Shown: positions 17,205 to 26,147 of the stretch, one piece after another | How positions within the stretch are numbered: the first letter of the stretch is position 1 | How the letters are laid out: each line of letters opens with the position of its first letter | NCBI GenBank assembly: GCA_903840935.1 | Contig: CAIMHT010000056.1 | Location: 1 to 32,783, forward strand | Reading direction: 5' to 3' | Length of the DNA stretch: 32,783 nt | Source: an uncultured Chlorobiaceae bacterium | GTDB lineage: Bacteria; Bacteroidota; Chlorobiia; Chlorobiales; Chlorobiaceae | Made by a program: the position numbers and the translations under genes | Notes under the pieces: model-generated | Database searches by the model: none | What the model was told of the DNA's origin: nothing | What the model saw: the letters and a program-made list of their open reading frames with translations, nothing else

Positions 17205-18038
17205 ATGGCACAGAAAACCCTGAACGTCATGTTCATCGGTGATGTTGTAGGCACTCCGGGTCTCCAGATGGTGGGCCGGATGCTGAAAAGTTTTATCAGC
17301 AAGTATCATGTTGATTTTGTTGTCTGTAACGGTGAGAACGCCCATCATGGCAAGGGGATGAGCCTTGAAGCGCTCAATCAGCTTCTTGAGGCGGGCGTCA
17401 ATGTGGTGACCGGGGGTAATCATACCTGGAGCAATTTCAACTTTTTTGATACCCTGAAAACGCACCCGCAGGTTTTGCGTCCGCTGAACTATCCGAAAGG
17501 AACCTACGGCAAGGGCTATGCAATCTACAAGCTGCCGAATGGCTTGGGCGATATTGCTGTGGTGAACTTGCAGGGTCGAACCTTCATGTACTCCATTGAC
17601 TGCCCCTTCAGGACGGCAGACTGGGTGATCAAGCAGATCAAGGAGCAGAGCAAGGATAAGGTACGCCATATTTTTGTTGATATCCACGCAGAGGCGACCG
17701 CTGAAAAGATTGCACTTGGCTGGTATCTTGACGGCAAGGTTTCGGCTGTGATTGGGACCCACACTCACGTGCCGACTGCGGATGAACGGATTCTGCCTAA
17801 AGGGACTGGCTACTGCACCGATGCCGGCATGACCGGGCCTCACAACTCCGTCATTGGTATGCAGATCAAATCGGCAACCGACCGGATGCTTTACCAGACA
17901 CCGCACAAGTATGAGTGCGCCGAGGATGATGTCCATTTTTCAGGAGTGCTTCTCTCGCTTGACGTTTCAAGCGGAAAAACCACAGGTATTCAGCGGATTT
18001 TTTTCCCGGAGTTTGACCGTGGTGTGGTGCAGGGATAA
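17205..18038 (+). CDS. YmdB/TIGR00282 family metallophosphoesterase
   Basis: This 277-residue enzyme keeps the dinuclear-metal ligands of the YmdB family in order: FIGDVVGTPG near 10-19, CNGENAHHGKGMS near 44-56, GGNHTW near 70-75, DIHAEATAEK near 163-172 and GTHTHVPTADERI near 186-198. In Bacillus YmdB is a cyclic-nucleotide phosphodiesterase affecting biofilm and motility decisions, and Deinococcus has a structural homologue; the substrate in this lineage is not known. The ATG start is preceded by AAGGATAAGG. It converges on fbp, separated by a perfect hairpin. Confidence 0.88.
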   Translation: MAQKTLNVMFIGDVVGTPGLQMVGRMLKSFISKYHVDFVVCNGENAHHGKGMSLEALNQLLEAGVNVVTGGNHTWSNFNFFDTLKTHPQVLRPLNYPKGTYGKGYAIYKLPNGLGDIAVVNLQGRTFMYSIDCPFRTADWVIKQIKEQSKDKVRHIFVDIHAEATAEKIALGWYLDGKVSAVIGTHTHVPTADERILPKGTGYCTDAGMTGPHNSVIGMQIKSATDRMLYQTPHKYECAEDDVHFSGVLLSLDVSSGKTTGIQRIFFPEFDRGVVQG

Positions 18039-18054
18039 TGGATCGTTCATATCC

Positions 18055-18098
18055 CCACATCTGTAAGGGCTTGCTGCGGCAAGCCCTTACAGATGTGG
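18055..18098. terminator. perfect 20-bp hairpin, bidirectional terminator
   Basis: Arms at 18055-18074 and 18079-18098 are exact reverse complements around a TGCG loop. It sits in the 82-base gap between the stop codons of two convergent genes. An A/T-rich stretch follows on the plus side (AAATTAAAAAATC). Confidence 0.85.
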
Positions 18099-18120
18099 TC
18101 GGAAATTAAAAAATCTTTTC

Positions 18121-19122
18121 TTACCGTAAACCCTGTTCAAATTCCTCTGCAACAATCACGTCGTCGACGCTTCCTATATAGAGCGGGGTGCGCTGATGGA
18201 GTGAGAGTGGCTGAATATCGAGAATGCGATCCCTGCCGTTTGTGGCTCGTCCACCAGCCTGTTCACAGATAAAGGCAAGGGGGTTGGCTTCGTACATGAG
18301 CCTGAGCTTTCCGTTAAGGTGTTTTGTTGTTGGTGGATAGACGAAGACTCCGCCTGTCAGCAGGTTGCGGTGGAAATCGGCGACCAGCGAGCCGATGTAA
18401 CGGGTGCTGTAGGGACGGTTTGTTGCCGGGTCTTCTTCCTTGATATAGTCAAGATATTTTTTTGTCCCGTCGTTGAACTGTGCGTAAGAGCCCTCGTTGA
18501 TCGAGTAATATTTACCGCTTTTTGGTGTGATGATGTTTTCGTGAGAGAGAAGAAACTCTCCGATGGTCGGGTCGTAGGTAAAGCCGTGCACGCCGTGGCC
18601 TGTTGTGTAAACCATAACGACCGATGAGCCATAGATGACATAACCGGCAGCAACCTGCTCGTATCCGTGTTGCAGGCAGTCGCTGATACTTGCCTTGCAG
18701 GGATCGTCTCCCTTGAGTTTGTAAATGGAGAAGATGGTGCCTACGCTCACATTGACATCAATGTTTGATGAACCATCCAGCGGATCAAAGAGGAGAGCAT
18801 AGTTACCACTCTCATTTTTTGGCGGGATAATCACTCCCTCGTTCTCTTCGGAACCCATAATGGCAAAACGTCCGTGCTGGCCGATAGCGTTAATGATTTT
18901 TTCGTTGGCGAAAAGATCAAGTTTTTTGACCTCTTCACCCTGGACATTGGTGCTGCCTGCAAAACCGAGAATGTCGACCAGTCCTGCGCGGACAACCTCC
19001 CTTCTTACCAGCTTTGCGGCAAAAGCTACATCGTTGAGAAGGTCGGTAAGTTCGCCGTGAGCTTCAGGGAAAAATTTCTGTTGTTCGAGGATGTGGCGTT
19101 CAATGGTAATCAAATTGCTCAT
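18121..19122 (-). CDS. fbp: fructose-1,6-bisphosphatase class I
   Basis: FBPase hydrolyses fructose-1,6-bisphosphate to fructose-6-phosphate in gluconeogenesis, here needed to build sugars from carbon fixed by the reductive TCA cycle (inference from host). The 333-residue protein has [14 protein letters not shown] near 60-73, the metal-binding GSEENE at 90-95 and the family signature [14 protein letters not shown] at 111-124, which bind the catalytic divalent cations. [20 protein letters not shown] and the C-terminal [19 protein letters not shown] complete the substrate site. ATG at 19122 is preceded on the minus strand by AGGAAGAGAG about 5 bases upstream, a good ribosome-binding site. It is divergent from recJ across a 195-base gap. 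Confidence 0.96.
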   Translation of the reverse strand: MSNLITIERHILEQQKFFPEAHGELTDLLNDVAFAAKLVRREVVRAGLVDILGFAGSTNVQGEEVKKLDLFANEKIINAIGQHGRFAIMGSEENEGVIIPPKNESGNYALLFDPLDGSSNIDVNVSVGTIFSIYKLKGDDPCKASISDCLQHGYEQVAAGYVIYGSSVVMVYTTGHGVHGFTYDPTIGEFLLSHENIITPKSGKYYSINEGSYAQFNDGTKKYLDYIKEEDPATNRPYSTRYIGSLVADFHRNLLTGGVFVYPPTTKHLNGKLRLMYEANPLAFICEQAGGRATNGRDRILDIQPLSLHQRTPLYIGSVDDVIVAEEFEQGLR

Positions 19123-19317
19123 GCTCTCTCTTCCTGATGGTTAATGTTCATTTATTGACCGATAGACAATGCGTATCTTTCGTATGCTAATGTAGAGATA
19201 TTCAGAGCCTCTTTCAAGTGCTGAGGGGTAGTAGATCTCTGGCAGAATGTTTTTTTTCAGGAAATGATGAACTCTTCCCTAAATTGAGCTTCTTTTTATC
19301 CGTTATTATTTTTTTTC

Positions 19318-21027
19318 ATGAAACGATACCGCTGGAATTTTCGCTATCCCGATGAACAGGCGGTACTTGTTCTTTCAGAGGCAATCAATGTCAGCATGCC
19401 TGTGGCAAGGGCACTGTTTAACCGCGGTGTTCAGACATTCAAGGAGGCAAAGCACTATTTTCGATCATCCATTCTTGATCTTCCTTCTCCATTTCTTATG
19501 CAGGATATGGAGCGTGCGGTTGAGCGCATGTTGCGGGCTATCCGGGAGCACGAAAAAATAATGCTCTATGGCGATTATGATGTTGATGGCACAACCGGAA
19601 CTGCGCTCCTCCTGCTTTTTTTGAAAGAGCAGGGGGCGGAGGTATCCTACTATATCAATGACCGCTTTACGGAGGGCTATGGCCTGTCTACAGAGGGCAT
19701 TGACTCCGTTGTTGAACGTAATGTTACGCTTCTTGTGACGGTGGATTGTGGCATAAATGCAAATGACGCGATACAGCGATGCCGAGGCCACGGAATTGAT
19801 GTCATTATTTGCGATCATCATGAACCCGATAAGCTGCCTCCGGCCTACGCAATTTTGAATCCAAAGGTTCCAGGCTCTACCTATCCATTCAGGGATTTAT
19901 GCGGGTGCGGTGTGGCGTTCAAGTTCATTCAGGCCATCGCTGAGCGTATGCATGCCGATTCGGAGAGCTGGCAGAAATATCTTGATTTTGTTGCCATTGC
20001 CACAGCGGCTGATATGGTCTCTCTGGAACAGGAAAACCGGACGCTGGTTCGCGAAGGGCTGCAACGGATGCGCACAAAGCCCAGAACCAATTTACTGGCG
20101 ATGTTTGCGCTCATGAAGGTTTCTCCGGCAGAACTTGGTATGTTTCATATTGCATTCGGTATTGCGCCACGTATCAATGCCGCAGGAAGAATGCACTCCG
20201 CTCATCTCGCTGTCGAGTGGCTTCTTTCCGATTCGACGGCTGAGTGCCGGCGCCATGCCGATGAGCTTGACGGTATGAACGCACGGCGCAGAGAGGTTGA
20301 TGCTGATATTATGGTTCAGGCTGAAAGGCTGCACGCAAGTCATGTTGCCTCCTGGAGCTCTTCGATTGTGCTCTATGACGAATCATGGCATATTGGTGTG
20401 CTTGGTATTGTGGCTTCAAAAATGATTGAAAAACATTATCTGCCGACGGTCATTCTCGGTGGTATGAACGGGCTTATCAAGGGATCGGTACGAAGCGTTG
20501 AAGGGCTCAATATCTTTGAGGCCCTGCAGGAGTGCGGTGACTATCTCGAACAGTTCGGGGGGCATCACCAGGCTGCAGGAGTTACCCTTCGGCCCGAAAA
20601 CTTTGCTCCATTCCGCAAAAAGTTCAATGAGGTCTGTTCCGTTCGTCTCTCAATCGGAAAACGGCAAAAAGAGCTTGTTGTTGATTCACGACTTGCCCTT
20701 GAGGAGATCACGGCAAACTTTATCAATGTGGTCGAACAGTTTGCGCCATACGGTCATGGGAACCGTGAGCCGCTCTTCATGTCGGAAGAGCTTGAGCTTT
20801 ATGGTCAGCCAAAACTGCTCAAACAGCGGCATGTCAAGTTTTCCCTCAGAGACAAGAATGGGCGCACCTTTGAAGTTATCGGCTTTGACCGTCTCGATAT
20901 CTACACCGCGCTCACAACTCAATTCCGTCCGATTTTTTCGATGGTCTATTCGGTCGAGAAAAGGATGTGGAACAATCGCGAGCAGTGGCAGATCAAACTG
21001 AAAGATCTTCAACTCACCAACCGGTAA
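19318..21027 (+). CDS. recJ: single-stranded-DNA-specific exonuclease RecJ
   Basis: RecJ degrades single-stranded DNA 5' to 3' in recombination and repair. The 569-residue protein has the DHH-family motifs: YGDYDVDGTTGTALL near 81-95, TVDCGINAND near 141-150, ICDHHEPD near 164-171, and a later DHHA1 part with GRMHSAHLAVEWL near 292-304 and the terminal GGHHQAAGVTL near 414-424. A C-terminal OB-like domain (LRDKNGRTFEVIGFD) follows. All expected metal-binding Asp/His residues are visible. The ATG start is preceded by a T-run without any Shine-Dalgarno sequence. Only 17 bases separate its stop from that of the converging UPF0104 gene, and no terminator is apparent there. Confidence 0.95.
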   Translation: MKRYRWNFRYPDEQAVLVLSEAINVSMPVARALFNRGVQTFKEAKHYFRSSILDLPSPFLMQDMERAVERMLRAIREHEKIMLYGDYDVDGTTGTALLLLFLKEQGAEVSYYINDRFTEGYGLSTEGIDSVVERNVTLLVTVDCGINANDAIQRCRGHGIDVIICDHHEPDKLPPAYAILNPKVPGSTYPFRDLCGCGVAFKFIQAIAERMHADSESWQKYLDFVAIATAADMVSLEQENRTLVREGLQRMRTKPRTNLLAMFALMKVSPAELGMFHIAFGIAPRINAAGRMHSAHLAVEWLLSDSTAECRRHADELDGMNARRREVDADIMVQAERLHASHVASWSSSIVLYDESWHIGVLGIVASKMIEKHYLPTVILGGMNGLIKGSVRSVEGLNIFEALQECGDYLEQFGGHHQAAGVTLRPENFAPFRKKFNEVCSVRLSIGKRQKELVVDSRLALEEITANFINVVEQFAPYGHGNREPLFMSEELELYGQPKLLKQRHVKFSLRDKNGRTFEVIGFDRLDIYTALTTQFRPIFSMVYSVEKRMWNNREQWQIKLKDLQLTNR

Positions 21028-21044
21028 CATTTTGTGTAAAATTG

Positions 21045-21944
21045 CTATGGCTGGCCTTTCTGAATGTCAGGCACGTTTTTTTCATGGATGATTCTGGTGA
21101 AAATTCCTGCGAGTGATGAGATGGCCGAAATAACGAAAAATATGAGCGACAGTGCAACACCGGCGTTTGTTCCAAGCTTTACAAATCCAAGCAAATAAAA
21201 AAATGTTATTTCACGGGCTCCAGCTCCTCCTATCGTGACCGGAATAATGGTGGCTATCGTCGATAGCAGAAATATCGCCAGATAGTCAATAACGTTGGCA
21301 TTCTGGGACATGGCTTTCAGGATAAAAAATACTGATATCAACTGGGTAATCTGAATCAGCAGCGATTCAACTGAGGTGATGGTAAAGAGCTCGATAAACT
21401 GTTTATAGAAGAGCTTGTTCAGAAGCAACGCCAGTGGGTAGATTGCGACGAGCACGACCCAAGAATAAGGCACCAACTGGGGAAGGTGCAAGGCAAAACT
21501 GCTTGGTAGCAGGAGGATGAGTGAGAGAAAGATCAGTGCGATGATTCCTGATAAACGGTCCCAAAACACTGCATGAAAGACATTGATCATTTTTATGCCG
21601 TGGTTTTTCTGCAATACATAGATTTTGTAGCCGTCACCGCCGACACCTCCCGGAATAAAAAGATTATAGAACATCCCGAGATAGTAAAGCTTAAGGCTGT
21701 ATATCGTTGAGAGCTCAATGCCGATAGCCTTGAAAAAGCGGTTCAGGCGCATCGCATTGATGAGCTTGGAAATATTGAAAAAAAGGAGGGAAAGCAAAAG
21801 GTACCAGGGGTTGGCATTGCGGATGATGTCCATAAGTTTGGCAACATCGGTCTTTCTCAGGACAAGATAAAGTGCCGTGCTGGTGACCAGAATCTGCAGT
21901 AACGTTTTCAGCAGCTTTTTTGGGTTGATTTTACTGTTTGCCAA
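21045..21944 (-). CDS. UPF0104/LPG synthase transmembrane-region family protein
   Basis: This is an integral membrane protein with about eight hydrophobic segments. It shows the family landmarks YYLGMFYNLFIPGGVGGDGYK and, near the C-terminus, PVTIGGAGAREITFFYLLG. Such proteins (flippase-like, related to the membrane part of lysylphosphatidylglycerol synthase) often accompany glycosyltransferases and are proposed to move or modify lipid-linked sugars. The frame is open from a TTG at 22013, but that start lies 83 bases inside the GT2 gene and adds a hydrophilic tail unlike the family. TTG at 21944, giving MANSKINPKKLLKTLLQ and 299 residues with a 14-base overlap, is preferred. It is the last gene of a four-gene minus-strand cassette. 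Confidence 0.82.
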   Translation of the reverse strand: MANSKINPKKLLKTLLQILVTSTALYLVLRKTDVAKLMDIIRNANPWYLLLSLLFFNISKLINAMRLNRFFKAIGIELSTIYSLKLYYLGMFYNLFIPGGVGGDGYKIYVLQKNHGIKMINVFHAVFWDRLSGIIALIFLSLILLLPSSFALHLPQLVPYSWVVLVAIYPLALLLNKLFYKQFIELFTITSVESLLIQITQLISVFFILKAMSQNANVIDYLAIFLLSTIATIIPVTIGGAGAREITFFYLLGFVKLGTNAGVALSLIFFVISAISSLAGIFTRIIHEKNVPDIQKGQP

Positions 21945-22878
21945 CGATCTTTTTGATGATATAGGGTTTTTTGTTCTGTGACTCGTAGTAGGTGCGCATG
22001 ATAAATTCCGCAATAAAGCCGGTCGTAATGAGCTGAATGCCGATAAAGGTCATGATGATCCCCAGAGAGAGCAGGGGACGACCGCCGATCTCTTCACCGA
22101 GAATTTTCAGGGCCAGAAGGTACATGTTCATTGCCACGCCTGTAAAGAGGGAAAGAAAGCCAAGCGTACCGAAAAGATGCATTGGCTTCTGGCTGTATTT
22201 CTGGAAGAAGAGCATGAAGAGCAGATCGCTCAATACTTTGAAGGTGCGCCCTATACCGTATTTTGATTTTCCGAACTTTCTTGGGTGATGCCGCACATCA
22301 ACCTCTTGCATGCTTGCACCATAGAGTTGGACGAGTACGGGTATGAAGCGGTGCAGTTCACCATACAGACCAAGATTTTTGGCAATATCCTGTTTGAACA
22401 CCTTCAGTGTACAGCCATAGTCCCGGATGTGCACCTTCGTCAGATTTCTGATAAGGGCATTGGCTATCTTGCTGGGAATTATCCTCAAAAATAACCCATC
22501 CTGCCGTTTTGCCCGCCGGCCTGCGACAACATCAAGATCATGGTCATGAAGGTACTGCATCATCATTGGGATATCCAAAGGATCGTTCTCCAGATCTCCG
22601 TCCATAGTGGCTATCAGTTCACCACGCGCATGATCGATACCGGCAGCTATCGCGGTTGTCTGCCCATAATTCTTGTTGAGTATGACGAGTTGTGCATTGG
22701 CTGGAGCGTGTGCCCGGATTTCATCCACGGTGTTATCGGTAGAACCATCGTCAACCAGAATGATCTCATGCTCAACATCAGCAAGCGAGAGGGCGAGAGC
22801 AGCAAACAGGGGTTTTATATTCTCAACTTCATTCATAACCGGTATGACCACCGAAAGCTTCAATGTGTCAGGATTCAT
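21931..22878 (-). CDS. GT2 family glycosyltransferase, ArnC/dolichyl-phosphate-mannose-synthase type
   Basis: The first ~230 residues form a GT-A catalytic domain: SVVIPVMNEVENI near 9-21, the nucleotide-binding VDDGSTDNT near 42-50, NYGQTTAIAAGI near 70-81 and the metal-binding MDGDLENDP near 92-100. HHPRKFGKSKYG near 195-206 is the conserved activation/acceptor loop. Two transmembrane helices (about 235-258 and 270-295) close the protein. Relatives such as ArnC, DPM1 and GtrB transfer a sugar from a nucleotide donor to undecaprenyl or dolichyl phosphate on the cytoplasmic face. The donor sugar is unknown. It overlaps the upstream GT39 gene by 4 bases, which points to translational coupling, and presumably supplies that enzyme's lipid-linked donor. 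Confidence 0.9.
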   Translation of the reverse strand: MNPDTLKLSVVIPVMNEVENIKPLFAALALSLADVEHEIILVDDGSTDNTVDEIRAHAPANAQLVILNKNYGQTTAIAAGIDHARGELIATMDGDLENDPLDIPMMMQYLHDHDLDVVAGRRAKRQDGLFLRIIPSKIANALIRNLTKVHIRDYGCTLKVFKQDIAKNLGLYGELHRFIPVLVQLYGASMQEVDVRHHPRKFGKSKYGIGRTFKVLSDLLFMLFFQKYSQKPMHLFGTLGFLSLFTGVAMNMYLLALKILGEEIGGRPLLSLGIIMTFIGIQLITTGFIAEFIMRTYYESQNKKPYIIKKIVGKQ

Positions 22879-24425
22879 TGCCTCAGTTTTGCCAGTACAA
22901 TACCGTTTTTGTGATAGAGTAGGGCTGGATTATCAAGCAGCTCAAGTCCTTTGACAGTTGTCAAAACAATCTCGCCTGGTCTGGGTGTACGCTTTTCAAC
23001 AAAAGATTCCGAATATAGTAAAAAAGAGGGCTTCCAGGTTTTCCACATCACTATTTTATAGCCCTTATCTTTTGCAATAAGAGCAGCCTCTTTTACCGGC
23101 TCCTGCATCAGTTTTCCGGCAATAGGCATAAGGTAGATATTGACAAGAAGCGCAAAGATAAAGCCGGTAGCGATCAGTTTCCATTCGGCAGACAAACGAG
23201 GCAGAAATTGTATGAAAAAGACTCCAATTATGGCGGCACCGATGATCAGCAGATAGTTCTGATCTGTAAGCCCTGCGACACCCTCAAGGAGTGCTCTGAT
23301 ATAGCTGTCATCTATCTTTTGCAACGCCACCTGCAGGAGCAGCGGGAGGCTTGCAAAAGTGGCAAGTTGAAGCAGCGGCCAGAGAGTAAAAAGCCGGGGA
23401 TGGAGGCTTAAAGGCAGTGCCCGGGCCATAAGGATAAAGAGCGGCGTATAGCCGTAGATCATGTAGTGTGGCAGTTTTGTACCTGAAAAAGAGAAAAAGA
23501 GAAAGACAAAGCCGAACCAGATCAGAAGAAAGCGGTTAACACTGTCGGAAAGCAGGTTTTTGAGATTGAAAAGAACGGTGAAAATGAGGCCGGTAAATGG
23601 TGTGAGGCCAAGAATGATGACAGGAATATAATAGAAGAGGGAGCCCGAGTGCCCCTCGAAAGAGGAGTTAAACCGGTTGATGTTATGTGTGAAAAAAAAT
23701 CCCTCAACAAAGGCCATTCCCTGATCACGGAATTCAAACAGGTACCATGGCAGGGCAATGGCCAAAAAGAGCATGACTCCTGTCGGGTTGAAGAGCATCC
23801 TGAACCATGTTTTCAATGATTTCTCCTGCAGTGAGAAGAGAAAGGTCACGGCAACGGGAATAATGACGGCAATCGGACCTTTCGTGAGCATACCGAACCC
23901 GGCGCAAGCAAAAGCAAGATAGAGCAACGGTTTTGAACCTGTTTTGTAATGGAGGAGCAGGCTGAACATGGTGATGGCAAGAAAGCAGTTCAGCACTCCA
24001 TCAGCAATGGCCGCCCTTGCAATAACCAGCACTTGCAGCGACAGCACCATCATTGCAGCCGCAAAAAATGCCTTGTGGTTGCCAATCTCCCTGCGCATAA
24101 ATAGAAAAATCGATGTTGCCCAAACGGTTCCTGCAAGGGCGGAAGGAAGGCGAAAGGCAAACTCATTGATTCCGAAAAGCTTGACAGAGGCAAGTTGCAG
24201 CCAGTAAATCAAGATTGGCTTGTCAAAACGGGGCGTGCCGTTCAGCTTGGTTGTCAGATAATTAGTACTGACCATCATCTCCCTCGTTGCCTCACTGAAT
24301 GCTCCTTCATCGACATCAAAAAGAGGTGCAGATCCAAGGTAAAGGAAAAAGCTGGCAAAGATGAGGATTGCCAGTGCTGCCAAAAACCAGCCAGTCTCAG
24401 ATTTTATTGTGTTCAGAGGCCTCAA
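22875..24425 (-). CDS. ArnT-like GT39 family glycosyltransferase
   Basis: This 516-residue polytopic membrane protein has about twelve hydrophobic segments and a small C-terminal domain. The first periplasmic loop contains APLFDVDEGAFSEATREMM near 32-50, the Asp-Glu motif of ArnT/PMT enzymes, followed by FDKPILIYWLQL. Family members move a sugar from a polyprenyl-phosphate carrier to an acceptor such as lipid A or protein at the periplasmic face. The acceptor here is not known; lipid A or another envelope glycolipid is inferred from the adjacent PAP2 and GT2 genes. The start is TTG at 24425, inside the end of the PAP2 gene (29-base overlap), with no clear Shine-Dalgarno sequence. Confidence 0.88.
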   Translation of the reverse strand: MRPLNTIKSETGWFLAALAILIFASFFLYLGSAPLFDVDEGAFSEATREMMVSTNYLTTKLNGTPRFDKPILIYWLQLASVKLFGINEFAFRLPSALAGTVWATSIFLFMRREIGNHKAFFAAAMMVLSLQVLVIARAAIADGVLNCFLAITMFSLLLHYKTGSKPLLYLAFACAGFGMLTKGPIAVIIPVAVTFLFSLQEKSLKTWFRMLFNPTGVMLFLAIALPWYLFEFRDQGMAFVEGFFFTHNINRFNSSFEGHSGSLFYYIPVIILGLTPFTGLIFTVLFNLKNLLSDSVNRFLLIWFGFVFLFFSFSGTKLPHYMIYGYTPLFILMARALPLSLHPRLFTLWPLLQLATFASLPLLLQVALQKIDDSYIRALLEGVAGLTDQNYLLIIGAAIIGVFFIQFLPRLSAEWKLIATGFIFALLVNIYLMPIAGKLMQEPVKEAALIAKDKGYKIVMWKTWKPSFLLYSESFVEKRTPRPGEIVLTTVKGLELLDNPALLYHKNGIVLAKLRQ

Positions 24426-25023
24426 ATTTCGATTTGAAATAAAGTTTATAAAGCAGCAGAGTGGAAACTATTCCCAGAAAAGAGCCGGCAATGACATCGC
24501 TGATATAGTGCTCGGCAAGCACAATACGACTGAATGCGATCAGCAGACCCCAAAAAAGAGAGACCAATCGCCATCGCGGGTAAAGGATGGCAAGGAGGAT
24601 GGCAACACTCATTGCTGTTGCCGAATGGCCGGAGGGAAAAGAGGTCCATGCGTTTTCCCAATGGAAAAAGTCAAAACCGTAGAGATGTTCATGAAAATAG
24701 AGTTTTGGTCTTGCCCTGCCAGCGACATATTTGACAAGATCGGCAGTTATTCCCGAAATCGCGACGGTAGAGAAGAGGAAGAGGCCCAAGGAGGCCCAAT
24801 AGGAGTTCCAGTTGCGAAAAAAGGCAAAGAGCAGCAACCCTCCGGCCAGGTAGCCGAGTGAGTCGCCAAAGAGCGTTATCTTGCTGAAAACCTTGTGAAA
24901 TAAAGTTGTATCAATGGTATGGAACCACAACGCAGTTTGTATGTCTGCAAAAAGATAGCTGAGGAGACAGAGTAACGCAACGGTCGTCGTGACGATACTC
25001 CATTGAAGGGTTTTGTTCATCAT
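24397..25023 (-). CDS. PAP2-family membrane phosphatase
   Basis: This 208-residue membrane protein carries the three-part PAP2 (type 2 phosphatidic acid phosphatase) signature: KYVAGRARPKL near 118-128, PSGHSATAMS near 149-158 and SRIVLAEHYISDVIAG near 184-199, so the catalytic His pair and Arg/Lys phosphate clamp are intact. Six hydrophobic segments surround them. Substrates in the family include undecaprenyl diphosphate, lipid A phosphates and phosphatidylglycerol phosphate. As the first gene of a cassette with polyprenyl-sugar glycosyltransferases, it might recycle the carrier or remove a phosphate from lipid A; this is inference. Two adjacent ATG codons (25023 and 25020) are possible starts. 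Confidence 0.88.
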   Translation of the reverse strand: MMNKTLQWSIVTTTVALLCLLSYLFADIQTALWFHTIDTTLFHKVFSKITLFGDSLGYLAGGLLLFAFFRNWNSYWASLGLFLFSTVAISGITADLVKYVAGRARPKLYFHEHLYGFDFFHWENAWTSFPSGHSATAMSVAILLAILYPRWRLVSLFWGLLIAFSRIVLAEHYISDVIAGSFLGIVSTLLLYKLYFKSKFEASEHNKI

Positions 25024-25240
25024 GGTACTACTTATTGTAGATCAGTCTGTAATTGTACATTTGCTCATAGCTCCTGCGTCCGTGGTTGAGAGGAGTTTTG
25101 ATAAAACTTTCATAGCTTCAGCAATCACTCATTGTGTTATATCGACCACTTATTCGTCGAAAAAATACATTAAATTTCATCCTCTTTGTAACTTCCTGTT
25201 TGTTTCAAATGCAAAGTCCTGAGCAATCAAAAAAAAGATA

Positions 25241-26104
25241 ATGACTTCATCCCATACGGTAGCTATTCTTCTGCTTTCCTGTGCTGACCGCCCCGGTCTC
25301 GTTTCTCGTATATCGCATTTTATTTATGAGCGGGGCGGCAATATTCTGGATCTTGACGAGCATGTTGATCCCGTAGAAAAAACTTTTTTTATAAGGGTTT
25401 CATGGAGCACCGAGAACTTCTCGATTCCTGTTGCTGAACTGGTTGAAGCTTTTGCTCCCTTGGCAAAAGAGTTCAACGCCTCATGGAAAATCCGTTTTAC
25501 CGGTCGCAAAACTCGCGTAGCAATTTTTGTCTCCCGTTACGACCATTGTCTTCAGGAAATTCTCTGGCGTAACAGTATCGGGGAGTTCAGCATCGATATT
25601 GCGCTGATTGTGGCAAACCATCCTGATCTTGGTCCGCTTGCCGCGCATCATGGCATTCCGTTCCATCTTTTTCCTGTCACTCGTGAAAACAAGTGGGAGA
25701 TTGAGTTGCAGGAGATCGACTTGCTTGAGAAACATTCGATTGATACCGTTGTCCTTGCCCGATATATGCAGGTGCTTTCCCCGCAGTTCGTTGACCGCTA
25801 TCCAGGCCAGATCATCAACATTCATCACTCATTTCTGCCAGCCTTTGTCGGCAGCAGTCCCTACCGGCAGGCTTACGAACGAGGGGTCAAAATAATCGGC
25901 GCTACAAGCCACTACGTTACTGAAGAGCTCGACCAGGGGCCGATTATTGAGCAGGATATCGTGCGGGTGAGCCACAAAGATACGCTTGACGATCTTGTCC
26001 GCAAAGGGCGCGACCTTGAGCGGCTTGTGCTTGCCCACGCCCTTCGCCTTCACTCCGAACATCGTATTCTGGTGAACGGTAAAAAAACAGTCGTTTTCGA
26101 ATGA
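25241..26104 (+). CDS. purU: formyltetrahydrofolate deformylase
   Basis: PurU hydrolyses 10-formyl-tetrahydrofolate to formate and THF, balancing the one-carbon pool and supplying formate for PurT-type purine synthesis. The 287-residue protein has an N-terminal ACT domain (about 8-85, with SCADRPGLVSRISHFIYERGGNI cores split over 14-36) and a formyltransferase-fold catalytic domain from about 90. INIHHSFLPAFVG near 190-202 supplies the Asn and His, and SHYVTEELDQGPIIEQD near 224-240 supplies the catalytic Asp. All three catalytic residues of the family are present. ATG at 25241 has only an A-rich upstream stretch with AAAGA. The CDF transporter gene starts 43 bases later on the same strand. 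Confidence 0.95.
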   Translation: MTSSHTVAILLLSCADRPGLVSRISHFIYERGGNILDLDEHVDPVEKTFFIRVSWSTENFSIPVAELVEAFAPLAKEFNASWKIRFTGRKTRVAIFVSRYDHCLQEILWRNSIGEFSIDIALIVANHPDLGPLAAHHGIPFHLFPVTRENKWEIELQEIDLLEKHSIDTVVLARYMQVLSPQFVDRYPGQIINIHHSFLPAFVGSSPYRQAYERGVKIIGATSHYVTEELDQGPIIEQDIVRVSHKDTLDDLVRKGRDLERLVLAHALRLHSEHRILVNGKKTVVFE

Positions 26105-26147
26105 ATGGCTGCTGAGAGGTCAAGTCAAAAAGAAAAATAAATTTGTT

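Noticed and set aside
21945-22013. TTG at 22013 as the start of the UPF0104 gene
   Set aside because: It would overlap the GT2 gene by 83 bases and add a hydrophilic tail not expected in the family; TTG at 21944 fits better.
25013-25222. 69-codon plus-strand frame in the gap before purU
   Set aside because: It starts inside the PAP2 gene on the other strand, lacks a ribosome-binding site and has no recognisable domain; the gap is better read as a divergent promoter region.
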